From: Rhizoclosmatium globosum
Lineage: Eukaryota > Chytridiomycota > Chytridiomycetes > Chytridiales > Chytriomycetaceae
Assembly: GCA_002104985.1 (NCBI GenBank)
Contig: MCGO01000087.1
Coordinates: 1 to 64,000, forward strand
Direction of reading: 5' to 3'
Length of the DNA: 64,000 bases
Below, one piece after another: positions 1 through 11,220 of this stretch; position 1 is the first letter of the stretch, and each line of letters starts with the position of its first letter. Below the pieces are notes generated by a model. That model did no database searches, was not told where the DNA came from, and saw nothing but the letters and a program-made list of their open reading frames with translations. Both the position numbers and the translations under genes were made by a program.

Positions 1-3000
1 ACATCCAGATGACGAAAAGAATCCAGACATGTCAGTTGGTGACACCAAGGTTATCATTCAAGATGGTGAACACATTGCCGGAATTCTTTGTAAGAAAACT
101 GTCGGAAACTCTGGTGGTGGTATTATTCACGTTACGGCTATGGAGTTTGGACCTGAGGCGGCTAAGCGATTTTTCCATGCTTGCCAAGTCGTTGTCAACT
201 ACTGGTTGTTGCAAAATGGGTTCTCAATCGGTATTGGTGATACCATCGCTGACGAAGCGACCATGGGGAATATTGTGAATGCAATTCAGACAGCTCGAGA
301 GAAAGTCCGCGTCATTATTCAAAGTGCACACGACAACAAACTGAAAGCCCATCCCGGAATGACTATCCGTGAAACTTTCGAAGCAGATGTCAAGTCTGAG
401 CTGAATAAGGCTCGTGACAGTGCTGGAAAGTCTGCTGAAAAGTCTCTCAGTGAACACAATAATGCTCGTCAATGGTTATCGCTGGATCGAAGGGTTCTTC
501 AGTCAACATTTCCAGATGGCAGCCTGTGTCGGCCAGCAGTCTGTGGAAGGAAACCGAATTCCTTTTGGTTTTAAACACCGTTCACTGCCTCATTTCACCA
601 AAGATGACCATTCACCGGAGGCTCGTGGGTTTGTTGAGAACTCGTATTTGCGAGGTTTGACGCCGCAAGAGTTCTTTTTCCACGCAATGGGAGGTCGTGA
701 AGGTCTGATTGATACTGCTGTCAAGACTGCAGAGACTGGTTATGTAAGGACGCTATTCTGTTGTAAGTTTATTATTAATCTGTTGTTTTTAGATTCAACG
801 TCGTCTTGTGAAAGCCTTGGAAGATGTCATGGCTCAATACGATGGCACTGTGAGGAATTCAGCCGGTCAGGTTGTCCAATTCTGTTATGGTGAGGATGGA
901 ATGGACGGCGGCAAGGTCGAACCTCAACCATTTGATATCATGAATGTGCCCAATAAGGACTTTGAGAAGAAATACAAGGTGGATATCACGAAGCCAGAGT
1001 TCAAGTTGAAGTCATTGGCTCCTCAGATTACAGCGGAATTGATGAATGATCCTCTCACTCAAATTGCCCTCGACGAAGAATTTAATCAATTGGCACTGGA
1101 TCGACAAGCTCTGCGCACGGATATCTTTCCATCTGGTGAGAGTCGTTGGCCGCTTCCGGTGAATTTGAAACGTTTGATTGCAAATGCGACGAGAAACTTC
1201 CGTATTGATCGTCGTAAACCTGTCGATTTGAATCCCATTCTTGTGATTCAAGGAGTGAATACATTGCTTCAGAAGCTTACAGTCGTTCGAGGCCTCGATC
1301 AATTGAGTGTTGAAGCGCAGCAAAATGCTACACTCTTGTTCCAAATCATGATGCGAAGCACATTTTGTACCCGAAAAGTAATTGATGAGTACAAATTAAA
1401 TTCTCATGCGTTTGAATGGCTGTTAGGAGAAATCGAGACTCGTTTCAATCAAGCAATTGTTCACCCGGGAGAAATGGTGGGAACGATTGCCGCGCAGTCC
1501 ATCGGAGAACCTGCAACTCAGATGACATTGAATACATTCCACTTGGCTGGTGTGGGTTCAAAGAAAGTAACTTCTGGTGTCCCAAGACTGAAGGAAATCA
1601 TCAATGTGGCAACCAACCTACGTACTCCCTCCTTGTCTGTTCATTTGACAAAAGAGTACAATCACTCCACTACAGTTGCCCAACAAATCCAAGCGAGAGT
1701 CGAATATACCAATTTGAAGAGAATGACTTCATTCACAGAGATTTGGTACGACCCAGATCCAGAAAACCCGATCGAAAAGGACAATGGTGACGTTCGTGAT
1801 AAAGACATTATGGAACTCTTCTCTGTCGAAGATGACGACTATTCCAAGTACTCTCCATGGGTGTTACGTATTGGGATTGACTTTGTGTTGAAGCAAGGTA
1901 AAGGTATTACTATGGAGCAAATCTGTACCACAATCCAGAATTCTTTTGGCGGGGAGTTTAAATGTTGGTTTGGTGACGATAATGACTCGAATCCTTTAAT
2001 TTTGGGTCGTGTTGTTAAGGACAAAGATGGTATGGGCGATATTGATGAGGAAGACACATTCTTGAGAAAGTGAGTTGAAGTATACCTTTGGTATTGGAAA
2101 CTAACGGGACAATAGACTCGAAAACGACATTTTGAATGATATTTCGCTTTGTGGAATCAAAGGAATCGGAAAAGCTTTCATTTCTGACTACAAGGTTTGT
2201 GTATTATGAGGTTAAATCTGTTTCACTTACGTTTCATTTAGTACAAAGGACTGGACGCAGAAGGAAAGTTTGTCCAAAAGCAACATTACTTCTTGGAAAC
2301 CAACGGTACCAACTTCAAAGAAGTGCTGGCTCTAGATGGTGTAGATGCTTCAATCACAACATCGAACTCAATCATTGAAGTCTTTGATGTGTTGGGTATT
2401 GAAGCGACTAGGGCTGCTCTTCTCAATGAACTACGTGGTGTTATCAACTCTGATGGTTCTTACGTCAATTATCGCCACTTAGCTTTGTTGAGTGATGTCA
2501 TGTGTCAAAACGGAAGAATTATGTCGATTACACGACATGGAATCAACCGAACTGATGCCGGTGTTCTGGCGAGATGTTCTTTCGAGGAGACTGTGGAGTT
2601 GTTGTTTGAGAGTGCTGGAGTGGGTGAACTTGATGACTGTAAGGGGGTGTCTGAGAATGTGATTCTTGGTCAACTCGCACACATTGGAACGGGAAGTTTT
2701 GACGTTTTGTTGGACGAAGAATTGCTACAGAAGGCACATACTGCGTATGACCCAATGCAAACGGTAAGCGTTTTGAATTTCGTTCAAAGCTAACATATCA
2801 TTAGGGGTATGCTAATGACAGCTTCGTAAATCCTCTGGGCTCTGCCACACCCTACCATCAAAGTGGGTCTATGACTCCAATGCCATATTCTCCAACTGGT
2901 GGATATTCTCCTGGCGGTCAGGTCGCTTTCTCGCCTTCTTATGGAGACAAATACACCCCTATTGGCGCTGGATCATCTGCATACAATGCAAGCTCTCCAA

Positions 3001-3885
3001 GTGGTTACTCACCTGCAAGCCCTGGATTCAGTCCAACCTCACCCTCATATTCGCCAACTTCACCAAGCTATTCACCCACTTCTCCAAGCTACAGCCCAAC
3101 ATCGCCGTCCTACTCTCCCACTTCTCCCTCATACAGCCCAACATCCCCTCGTACAGTCCAACTAGCCCCTCGTACAGTCCGACTTCGCCTTCTTACTCTC
3201 CAACAAGTCCAAGCTACTCTCCAACATCCCCTTCATATTCGCCAACTTCTCCGAGCTACAGTCCTACTTCTCCGAGTTACTCACCGACTTCTCCGAGTTA
3301 CTCTCCAACCTCTCCATCTTACAGTCCAACCTCTCCTTCGTACAGCCCCACCTCGCCCAGCTACTCGCCAACTTCCCCATCGTACTCTCCCACGTCTCCT
3401 TCATACTCCCCAACTTCTCCTTCATACTCCCCAACGTCACCAAGCTACAGTCCAACAAGTCCTTCATACAGCCCAACTTCACCAAGCTACTCGCCAACAA
3501 GTCCCAGCTACAGTCCAACTTCACCCTCATATTCTCCAACTTCTCCGAGCTACTCTCCCACTTCGCCGAGTTACTCTCCCACCAGCCCCAGTTATTCTCC
3601 TTCATCACCACAATATTCACCATCATCAATTACGTACTCTCCTGGAGCAGTTACTGTGAGTGGCTGTGTTATATGTATCGTTTGGGATCTAATGCTAATA
3701 TGTAGTATTCTCCGGCAAATCCTACTTATTCGCCTGCTGCCAACGGAAGCGGACAGTCGCCTATGGTTTGTAATTAATTTTACTCTTACTTTATGTTGAA
3801 GGATAAAAAATAGTATTCTCCATCATCACCGGCATATTCTCCAACAAGTCCGGCGAACGGAGGTCAAGGAGGTAGCTCTTCTTGA
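1..3885 (+). CDS. RPB1: RNA polymerase II largest subunit, 3' part (5' end outside window)
   Basis: Catalytic largest subunit of nuclear RNA polymerase II. The readable protein starts inside the pore/funnel region and runs through the conserved core ([14 protein letters not shown] segment near 545-580, [20 protein letters not shown] near 670-735, bridge helix/trigger loop, [20 protein letters not shown] near 1465-1520) to a C-terminal domain of roughly 28-30 YSPTSPS heptads (about 3030-3620). Introns seen: 744-792, 2070-2115, 2195-2241, 2764-2804, 3656-3705 and 3766-3813, all GT-AG. Three single-base frame breaks interrupt the frame: near 473, near 518 and in the CTD near 3150. Each is healed by one extra base in a short run, so I read them as sequence errors, not a pseudogene. 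The stop is at 3883-3885, and an AATAAA signal follows near 3960. Family identification is certain; exact exon ends are inferred. Confidence 0.96.
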
Positions 3886-4089
3886 TGACATGACTGCACT
3901 TTATTTTCTCTTTGGTGTTGTTGCCGTGCCCTGGTTTGTGCTTTTTTCCGTGATGATGAAATAAACAGAATTGTACGTTTTGGATGAAGGTTGGAAAGTA
4001 TTTTAAGGGGTTAAAACTCCTGGGCCAATATTGTGCGACTGATGCTCTCCACCGTTTTCCTTCTCTTCTTCATAGTATCTCTAGAATGG

Positions 4090-5600
4090 ATGGAGGATGA
4101 CAGATCCCAAGCGGTATGCAAATATGAAGCGCCAAAAATGTTCGATGATCCAGAGGCGCAGACTTATCTTCTCCTCCTGTCACTTCTTCCCGAAGCAATC
4201 ACGGAAACAATGCTTCGGCCGCTTGTACCATTCATGATTCGTATGCTAAGCAAGGATTTGGACGGGGATAGGCTTGAATCTGAAGTTGGGATTCGAGCCG
4301 GTGAGGATGTTTGCCCAACGGCTCCGTTGGCTAATAAGTTGAAATAGGTCTATTTGGTGGAGTGTTTTACATGCCTTTGTTGGTTATGAATATCGTGTGG
4401 GGAGCTGCGAGCGACAGCTTGGTAAGTTAGATAACCTCGAGTAAGGAGAGAAGGGTAACCTTGAGCACAGGGTCGTAAACCGATTCTTCTAATGGGACTG
4501 CTCTTTGGAGGATTGACTACGATAGCTCTTGGTCTGAATACTTCCTCATTTCAACTTGCACTTGTTTGCCGGTTTCTTGCTGGCATCTTTGGAGGGAATT
4601 CAACTGTTGCAAAAGGAGCCCTTGGAGAAATCCATTCGGACGCGAAAGGACGAAGTTGGGCATTTTCGCTGTATGGGTCGCTCTATGCGTTTTCGGGGAT
4701 TGTGGGACCTCTGATTGGTGGTGTTTTGGTGGAAATGGCTGGGGAGGAAAGAAGCCCCTACTTTGGTGTTTGTCTTTTGGGGGCCATATTAAGTGCATTA
4801 GCGTTCTTTGGAACTGTTGTTTGGTATAAGGAGGTAGAGAAGCATCGGTGGATGAGAGTGTAAAAGTGAAGGAAGGAGCAGAGGATTCAGCTCCAATACC
4901 TCAACAGGAAAAATGGGTTTTGTCTCCAGCCATCAAGCCATCAAAACTCACTATCAGTATCGTGCTCTACGTCACACTTGCATTTTGTAACATGTTTTGG
5001 GCAAGCACTATTCCATTGATCTTTGCATCATCCCTTGATCTCAGTGGACTTGGTTTCTCAGCAATGGATGCTTCATTTGCAATGACAATTCCATCTATTT
5101 CAAAGCTATTTTTTCAGAGTCTGTTCTGTGAATGGATTGTGAGGAAACTTGGCGCAAATCGAAGCTATTGTGTGGGGATGGGAGCCATTGTTCCAGCTAT
5201 GTATGGACTTGGGTTGCTTGGTGGAACAGCAGGTTCACATGTGTTTCCTATTGTGACTGTTTGTCTTATTACACTTGGATTTGTAGAGGCGTTAGCATAT
5301 TTAAGGTACAAAGTCAATTGATTCTTCTACAAAATAACACTTCATTTGAATAGCATGACAATTGTTATATCTGAGAGTGTTCCTTCAACATCTTTAGGAA
5401 GTGCCTTTGGTCTCACGTCAACGTTTGCTGCATTGGTGAGGTCTCTGGCCCCTCCACTTGCAGGAACAGCATGGGAATATGCAGTTGAATTGAAGGCTCC
5501 TTGGGTTGCTTTTTTGGTTGTTCAAGCTGTGGCACTAATTTCTGTGGGCATTGCATTCCTTACCCAACCCACAGAAGAGTTGAAGGAAAAATCAGAGTAG
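4090..5600 (+). CDS. Major facilitator superfamily transporter (DHA1-like drug/H+ antiporter type)
   Basis: A 12-segment membrane transporter. The MFS signature between helices 2 and 3 (WGAASDSLGRKPILL) spans the junction at 4422-4470, and a helix-4/5 segment with a conserved LAGIFGGN stretch follows. Introns inferred: 4301-4347, 4422-4470 and 5306-5353. The start is uncertain: the ATG at 4090 gives a short cytosolic N-terminus (MEDDRSQ), while an upstream in-frame ATG at 4033 would add a hydrophobic stretch. Around 4840 the frame changes by one base in the central cytosolic loop (VEK to DESVKVKEG), again repaired by a single G. Substrate cannot be told from sequence; the DHA1 family includes drug, polyamine and sugar exporters. 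It follows RPB1 in the same direction with about 200 bp between them. Confidence 0.82.
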
Positions 5601-5748
5601 ATTTGTTTTGTAAAGGTTCAACTTTCGCATTTTCTTGTATTCTATGAGCTTGTTTTAATATATCATACCTCTTCTAAAACCTTCAAAAACAAAGAGTTTT
5701 GGAACAAAAAATATTCAGTGTGTTTCGATTTCTTTTTTTTTTCAAGTA

Positions 5749-6081
5749 AAGCAAAGAGCGAAAAAGTTGCTCCTTTCATTCAAAATTCAAATTCAAATTC
5801 AAAATTCAAAAACCAAGACAAATTGCTGTTGTTGATGGGCTGAAATAGACACAAATAAATTGAAAAAAGTGCCTTTTGTTGATGCGTCCTTCCAATTAAT
5901 TGCACTGTTGTACAATCACCATTCATCTACTTCGTCAATGTGGCAACAAGAAGGCCCTTGTCAAGACAATCAATGATTATCTCTCAAACCTGGCTGTTGA
6001 CTTGAGTGCTGCAAATATGGAAGGTCTGGATTAGAATTTGAATTTGAAATTTGAAAGGGGCAAGTTTTTCGCTCTTTGCTT
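5749..6081. mobile_element. MITE with ~50-bp terminal inverted repeats and TA target duplication
   Basis: The left end (AAGCAAAGAGCGAAAAAG...) is repeated in reverse complement at the right end, with few mismatches over about 50 bp; the inner parts of both arms are runs of ATTCAAATTCAAA-type words. The element is flanked by TA on each side (5747-5748 and 6082-6083), as expected for Tc1/mariner-type non-autonomous elements. It is 333 bp and has no coding capacity. Family assignment by TA duplication is inference. Confidence 0.7.
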
Positions 6082-6169
6082 TAATAAGCTTTCTTATTCA
6101 AATATATCTAAATATCCAAGATCAAATATTCCTCAATAGTAAAAATCTTCCTCCATTTTGCTGACTATA

Positions 6170-7095
6170 TTACAAGCCAAAGTATGCTGAAGCGCTAATA
6201 GTATACGAACAGCTACTGACACAGATTCTCAAATAACTTCCCGCTCCATCATCAATCCATGCAACTTTTTCTAAGAACCGTATAGAGCTCTTGCCCAACC
6301 CACCAGTAGTATCCAAGACAAAGGGGACAAAAAACTCTAGGCCAATAGACTGACAACCAGACAAATACTTTTCATTCTTTGTAGATTCCTGTCCACGAAC
6401 AGCATTTCCAACCTTAAATCCCACCAGGCCACGTGAGGTGAGTGGATGAACAACACTGATATCCACACAGACAGTTTTCCCATCATAAAAGGCATAGACT
6501 AGAAGATCAGCTGGCCAAAGATCTCCTGAACTTGAAGGCAGGTGTACTTCGCCATTCTCCCGACAAAGGATTCCAACTTGACAAACCAGAGCAGCCAAAG
6601 TATCTCTTAAGAAATTATGTCTACTCCAAGAGCCTGAGTGACCCCCACAGCAGAAAGCATGATCACCAAACAAAGTCATCACATGTCACAATGAGGACAA
6701 TGACGACGGCCTGTATAGAGCGGCATGAGAAGGCGATAGCGGAGGATAGCACAGTATTCTACAGGAGACATAACCAAGTGCAGACCTTCCATTGGAAGAG
6801 TCAACAAGAACGACGATGCATGCTGTTGGGTAAATGATTGAAGTAAAGCCTGATTACGAGGGAGAAACCATCCTGTGGACTTGTCAAACCAACGCAAATT
6901 ATTTCCAGATGTTGCCAAGAACTCCTTGTGAAGAACTAAATTAAAGACTCCCGCCAAATGTTTTTGTGTTGGAGAGGTGGAGGATGAGACTTCATTACGG
7001 AGAACATTGACAGAGGGGTAAGACAAGCAGGATGAAAGAAAGACAAGTACAGGATCAAACATAGGACCAAAAGGAGACAGACCAGATGATGACAA
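6170..7095 (-). pseudogene. Non-LTR retrotransposon (LINE) ORF2, C-terminal fragment
   Basis: The reverse strand reads as the end of a LINE polyprotein. A region ending in CPHC.D.FGDHAFCC looks like the zinc-knuckle/GDHA motif, followed by RHNFLRD and RPADLLVYAF...CVDISVVHPL, the arrangement typical of the C-terminal nuclease-like domain of several non-LTR retrotransposons. The two halves lie in different frames with a one-base break near 6680. No reverse transcriptase core (YADD-type) is visible upstream, so this is a 5'-truncated copy, the usual outcome of LINE insertion. Coding similarity fades above about 7100-7160. I am fairly sure of the class, not of the family. Confidence 0.65.
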
Positions 7096-8937
7096 GATGA
7101 CAGACTGAAGAGGGGCTGTAGATAGTTTGTTGTTGATGTTAATTTTTGGAAAGACTTCATTTATAAAGAGTTCTGAGAAAAGGAAGTCTTCATCAACTTC
7201 AACAAAAATCTATCTATTTCATTGTTTTCTGATTTGTCAGTGTTGTCTTTATCCCATCAGGTTGGTGTTTTCCTATTCTTGTCTGTCCTCTTGGTCTGTT
7301 CCTTTGTCCTTTGTTATTGTGACTGGGTTGTAGAAGAACCTTTGATACCATTTTAATGGCTCTCATATCTGTTGTGGGCCGAGCAGTTCCATATAGTGTT
7401 GGCAACGTGTTCCTTTGTTTAGCTCTCTGTTGTCTTGTGTTTCTGTTTCCTTTTTTTGGTTTGTTTCTGGGTCCCTCATGCTTCTGTTGTGTGTTAATTT
7501 GTCTGACTTTTTTCATTGTTAGATTACCTAATTTGTTTATATCGTTTTTTCAATTCTTGGTTTCCAGATTTTTTCCCTACCAAATTTCCTTCTGTGTTGT
7601 TTCTGTTGTGTTTGAGGTTTCATGATGCCACGTTTCTACAAAATTCTGAGCATAACGTTTGGTTTGAGGCCATATCACAACATATGTGAATGTCAGTTTA
7701 TCTGCTTGAGGGAAAGTGCGCTTCGTTTAAACAATACAAAAAATTAACAAGAGTACTAGATTATAACAAAACATATAATAACAGGAACCTCCATTTCCTT
7801 GTTCCTACTAATCCAAACACGCACACCCACTAAAAATCCTATAATAATTTCCAGAACAATATACTTAACGAGTTGCAGTGATGCAGAATACGTCAAACCA
7901 TTTATGTTGGTTGGGTGATGTGAAATAGAACTCAACGAAGCTTTGGTTAGGTCCTCGGATTTTTTTATTTCTTCTTCTATTACTGATGAATTCTACATGT
8001 GGACTCCAAAGGACTTAGCGATACATTAGAGAGTTCCTTGGATATCTATTGTTTATTATGTTGTTCTGGAAGTATGAAAGAACACGATTCCGTCGCGATC
8101 CACATCAACTGCAACTGCCTTTCTTTTCTGTTTTAAGATTCGCTTGTGATAGTCTTGGAGAATAGTGGTGTCCTGGAAATCAACGTAAGGCATCCAAGAA
8201 GTTTGGTCCTTAAAAAGTATACATTCGCGCCGTCAATTTCTTGATGCTCGAGAATATCTGCTTTAAATTTTACAAAGAGTATCAATACACCTACGAGGAA
8301 ACGCTCGGCAAGTTTGGAGGAGAATGGAGGTAAGTTGAGTGTGTTGTGATGAAGAAAGTACTCAACTCCACATTCCCTTTGCCCCACAACTCCTATAGTC
8401 TTCAACTTTCGGCCGCATTCTTTCCTAATAATAGAGAAGGCTTGAGTAAAATTTAAGGGTCGCGCTGTGTCCGTGTCAATTGATTAGATTGGTTAGTTTG
8501 CGCACAACACAACCGTACCTCTAATCCTTGACGACATTGGCCCATATTTCCTACACGCCTTCTTTGAATCCAATTCGATCGATTGCGCTTGATTTCAGTG
8601 TTGGGAAAGGCTTTTTGGTGGAGTCAAGTTTTGGATGTTTCTGCGAATGAATAGAAGTGCTCTTCCTCATCATAACTCTTGGTTTTTATTTGATGAAAAG
8701 CCTTTCGCTGGCCACCGTCAGAACCCAACGTGGGGATTTTCAGTAATTCGCAAAGACCATTTTCTTTTGTGAAGGTATGTTCCGAAAATCCCTCCGCCGC
8801 CGCCTCAATAATCCATCAATTTCAAAATAAATTTGTGCAAACGATGCAAATGAATATCACCATTTTATAATTCAAGATGGAGGGACAGGCTTGATTTTTT
8901 GGCGACGGGATCTCATTTGACGTAAAACTGAGGTGGG

Positions 8938-8981
<44 letters not shown>
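8938..8981. repeat. (GACA)11 microsatellite
   Basis: Eleven uninterrupted GACA units are seen directly, in non-coding DNA. Confidence 0.97.
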
Positions 8982-8983
<2 letters not shown>

Positions 8984-9764
8984 TTCCCAAAGGCGGCACC
9001 TAAATGAAGTCCGAGTATACATCCTCGGAAATTTTCCCGGACAGTGCACAAATGCTCAATTTCAGCTCAATAACTACAAGTGCTACAGAGACGAGGTTAG
9101 CATCAAAAATCCAGGATATAAACATACTAGTTTTTTTGGTTTTACGCAAGCAATATCAGTCATCTCTTGAAAAGCCCTGATTCTGATAGCCCCGTTTCAG
9201 TGCTTGCCAATGATCATTGAATGTGCTTGATATTGCAAACTGATTGCGTAGCAAGGCATGCTTGAAAAAGTACAAAATCATCCAGGAAAACATTACAAAT
9301 GACCATGCCGCCATATGTCGAACCTGCCTTGCAATATAATACTAACAAAATAGAATCACATAGTAAAATTATAATAATACATGGCGACTGTAGTCTCTGA
9401 CTTGTTTTCCCCCTTCCTTTTTGTTCCAACTTCATTGAAGGAAAAATGCTGTGCTGTTAATCTTTTCTTACATTAATTTACTTGATTGGTTTATTTTCAA
9501 ATAAATGGTCATTTCCCGGATCCTCCTGCCTATTTCATCTCTTGGATTTTGATTTTGTTGTCTTGTCTTTAATCTCTGTTTCATTCTGTTTTCTCTTACA
9601 GCTGATTGCAAAAAGAATGATCCACCCACTATTTTTTGGAGTGAAAATGTGCAATAAAACAGATGGAAAGTGAAGGGAAAAAGCCTCATCTCCAATTGGA
9701 AAACCGTTGTATTTCGAATAAAAAGCTTGCGCAGGTTTGTGGCTTGGACAACATGTGAGATACG

Positions 9765-9945
9765 CTGCATGCCCTGCCAGTGCTGCGTGTACTGTCTTCA
9801 TGTATCATATTTTGACATATTTGCTTCAAATTGACGCAAATGACATACAGAAAGGACATTAGTCACGCATTCATACAATTCAGGGCTCTGAACTGCCATG
9901 ATTTTATTCATTTTGTCGACAATTAGATAGGGTAAGGAATCTTGT
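9765..9945 (+). repeat. Dispersed repeat, copy A (pair of 18297-18430)
   Basis: The stretch starting GCCCTGCCAGTGCTG and running past AATTGACGCAAATGA can be aligned by eye with 18297-18430 (GCCCTGCTACTGCTG ... AATTGACTCAAATGA) in the same orientation, with many substitutions and a few gaps. I see no coding potential. It is probably an old non-autonomous transposon or decayed end of a larger element. Confidence 0.5.
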
Positions 9946-10259
9946 CAAGACAAAAATTTTGTCATGAAATTGAGGAACAAGTACTCATCCAACAAAATAC
10001 TCTGAAAGCAGAACACTTATATTTGAGTTTGGGCATTGTGATCAGTGGGTTTTTCACTTGGCAGAGCAGAAGGTTGGCGTGGCCTTGGATTCTCCCCCTA
10101 ATCTCCCAAGGCAGATAGGCTTCAATCAAGACTTGTTCCTTGTCTTTCTAAATGGAGATGACATTTAGGTAAATCTGTCTGAGCAAATAAGAGTTGTTTT
10201 GTGAAATTGTGATAGGAGTTGTACATGATTAGTTCAATTGATATAGCTTTAACAAACAA

Positions 10260-11220
10260 TACAAGAATCTAGACCCTTTAATAGCTGTCACAGGGTCCTC
10301 TTGATCGTCAACCAAGTCTCAATTCTTTCTCAGCCAAGAAGAAAAGCATTGCTCTATCTGGAACAACGTCAATATCAAGAACAAGTTACAACACTCACAG
10401 GATTGAAATCCGGCAAAAACGGAGGAAGATCAAAATAACATCATGCTCATCACAAATATCTTGCTATTGATCTTGTTTGTGAATGGAGCAGTTATTAAGA
10501 ACAAGAACACTATGAGGCGTTGGGTAGGATTATTGCCTAAGACTCACAAGCTCGTCCTCGACCCAATCTGTAAACTCATTAACCCTCATGGACGTCATAA
10601 GCCAATAAGCCTTCAGGGACACAAGCTCCAATTAGAGTACACCTTGTGCCTCTTACAAAGTGTCCTCGTAAGCCGATTCTCCAGTGAGTGCCCAACCATA
10701 TGAACATTGCACTGTTTTCCAATTATTGCTACTCTCATCTACAAACACAAGTTGATTGGATTGATATCTGGTAATAAAAATAGTGAAACCAGCACATTTG
10801 GATTCAGTACGCTCCTGAGCTTTCTTGGAAAGCTTCGATATGACATATGAGTGAAAGTACACACAGCAACACCATACCTTCTTGTGTGAGATGCCCATTT
10901 GCAAGTCCCGTTGTAGAGTGTAAATGTTGATTTCCGTGGCAAACGCCTCGGATACCAAGGCTGCAAGCTCAGCAAGATACAAAGAGGGGACAGCTCTCAA
11001 TCTCATGATATTGTACTTTGGCGAGAGTATTATTTAATGTATATAATGTCAGGTTGAATGTACTCACTGTTCGAGCTGCTCGGCTGATACTGCATGGTCT
11101 GCCAGACAAGTTCTGCGTTGTGTTGCCACAGAGCCACAATTTGTTTGATGGATGTGAGAGATACTTCCAGGTGTTCCTTTATCACATTGGTCAAGGCCTG
11201 CAAGGTGCTTGTTGATGACC
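10260..11220 (-). pseudogene. Decayed Tc1/mariner (IS630-type) DDE transposase
   Basis: The reverse strand reads a helix-turn-helix region (TLQRDLQMGISHKKV), then QLVFVDESSNNWKT...YGWALTGE, the first catalytic block, then SVLVLNNCSIH where families usually have a DN pair, so the second catalytic Asp reads as Asn. It ends with LPPFLPDFNP and, after a likely 41-bp GT-AG intron, IEQCF with the terminal Glu. Spacing between the second and third catalytic positions is about 34 residues (DD34E style). Several in-frame stops (after SLRQ, KQDQ and WLRKN) and frame changes show it is decayed. No terminal repeats were found by eye. Confidence 0.68.

Larger units (their letters stand above)
7161..10255. 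other. Gene-poor stretch, no supported gene
   Basis: About 3 kb without a reading frame I can support. Open frames here are short, overlap on both strands and lack recognisable motifs or credible introns. It contains a GACA microsatellite (8938-8981) and one member of an old dispersed repeat pair (about 9765-9945). A short reverse frame at 8133-8405 has no recognisable content and may be transposon debris. Confidence 0.6.

Noticed and set aside
3264..3629. Reverse-strand frame within the RPB1 CTD
   Set aside because: Antisense of heptad repeats; shadow only.
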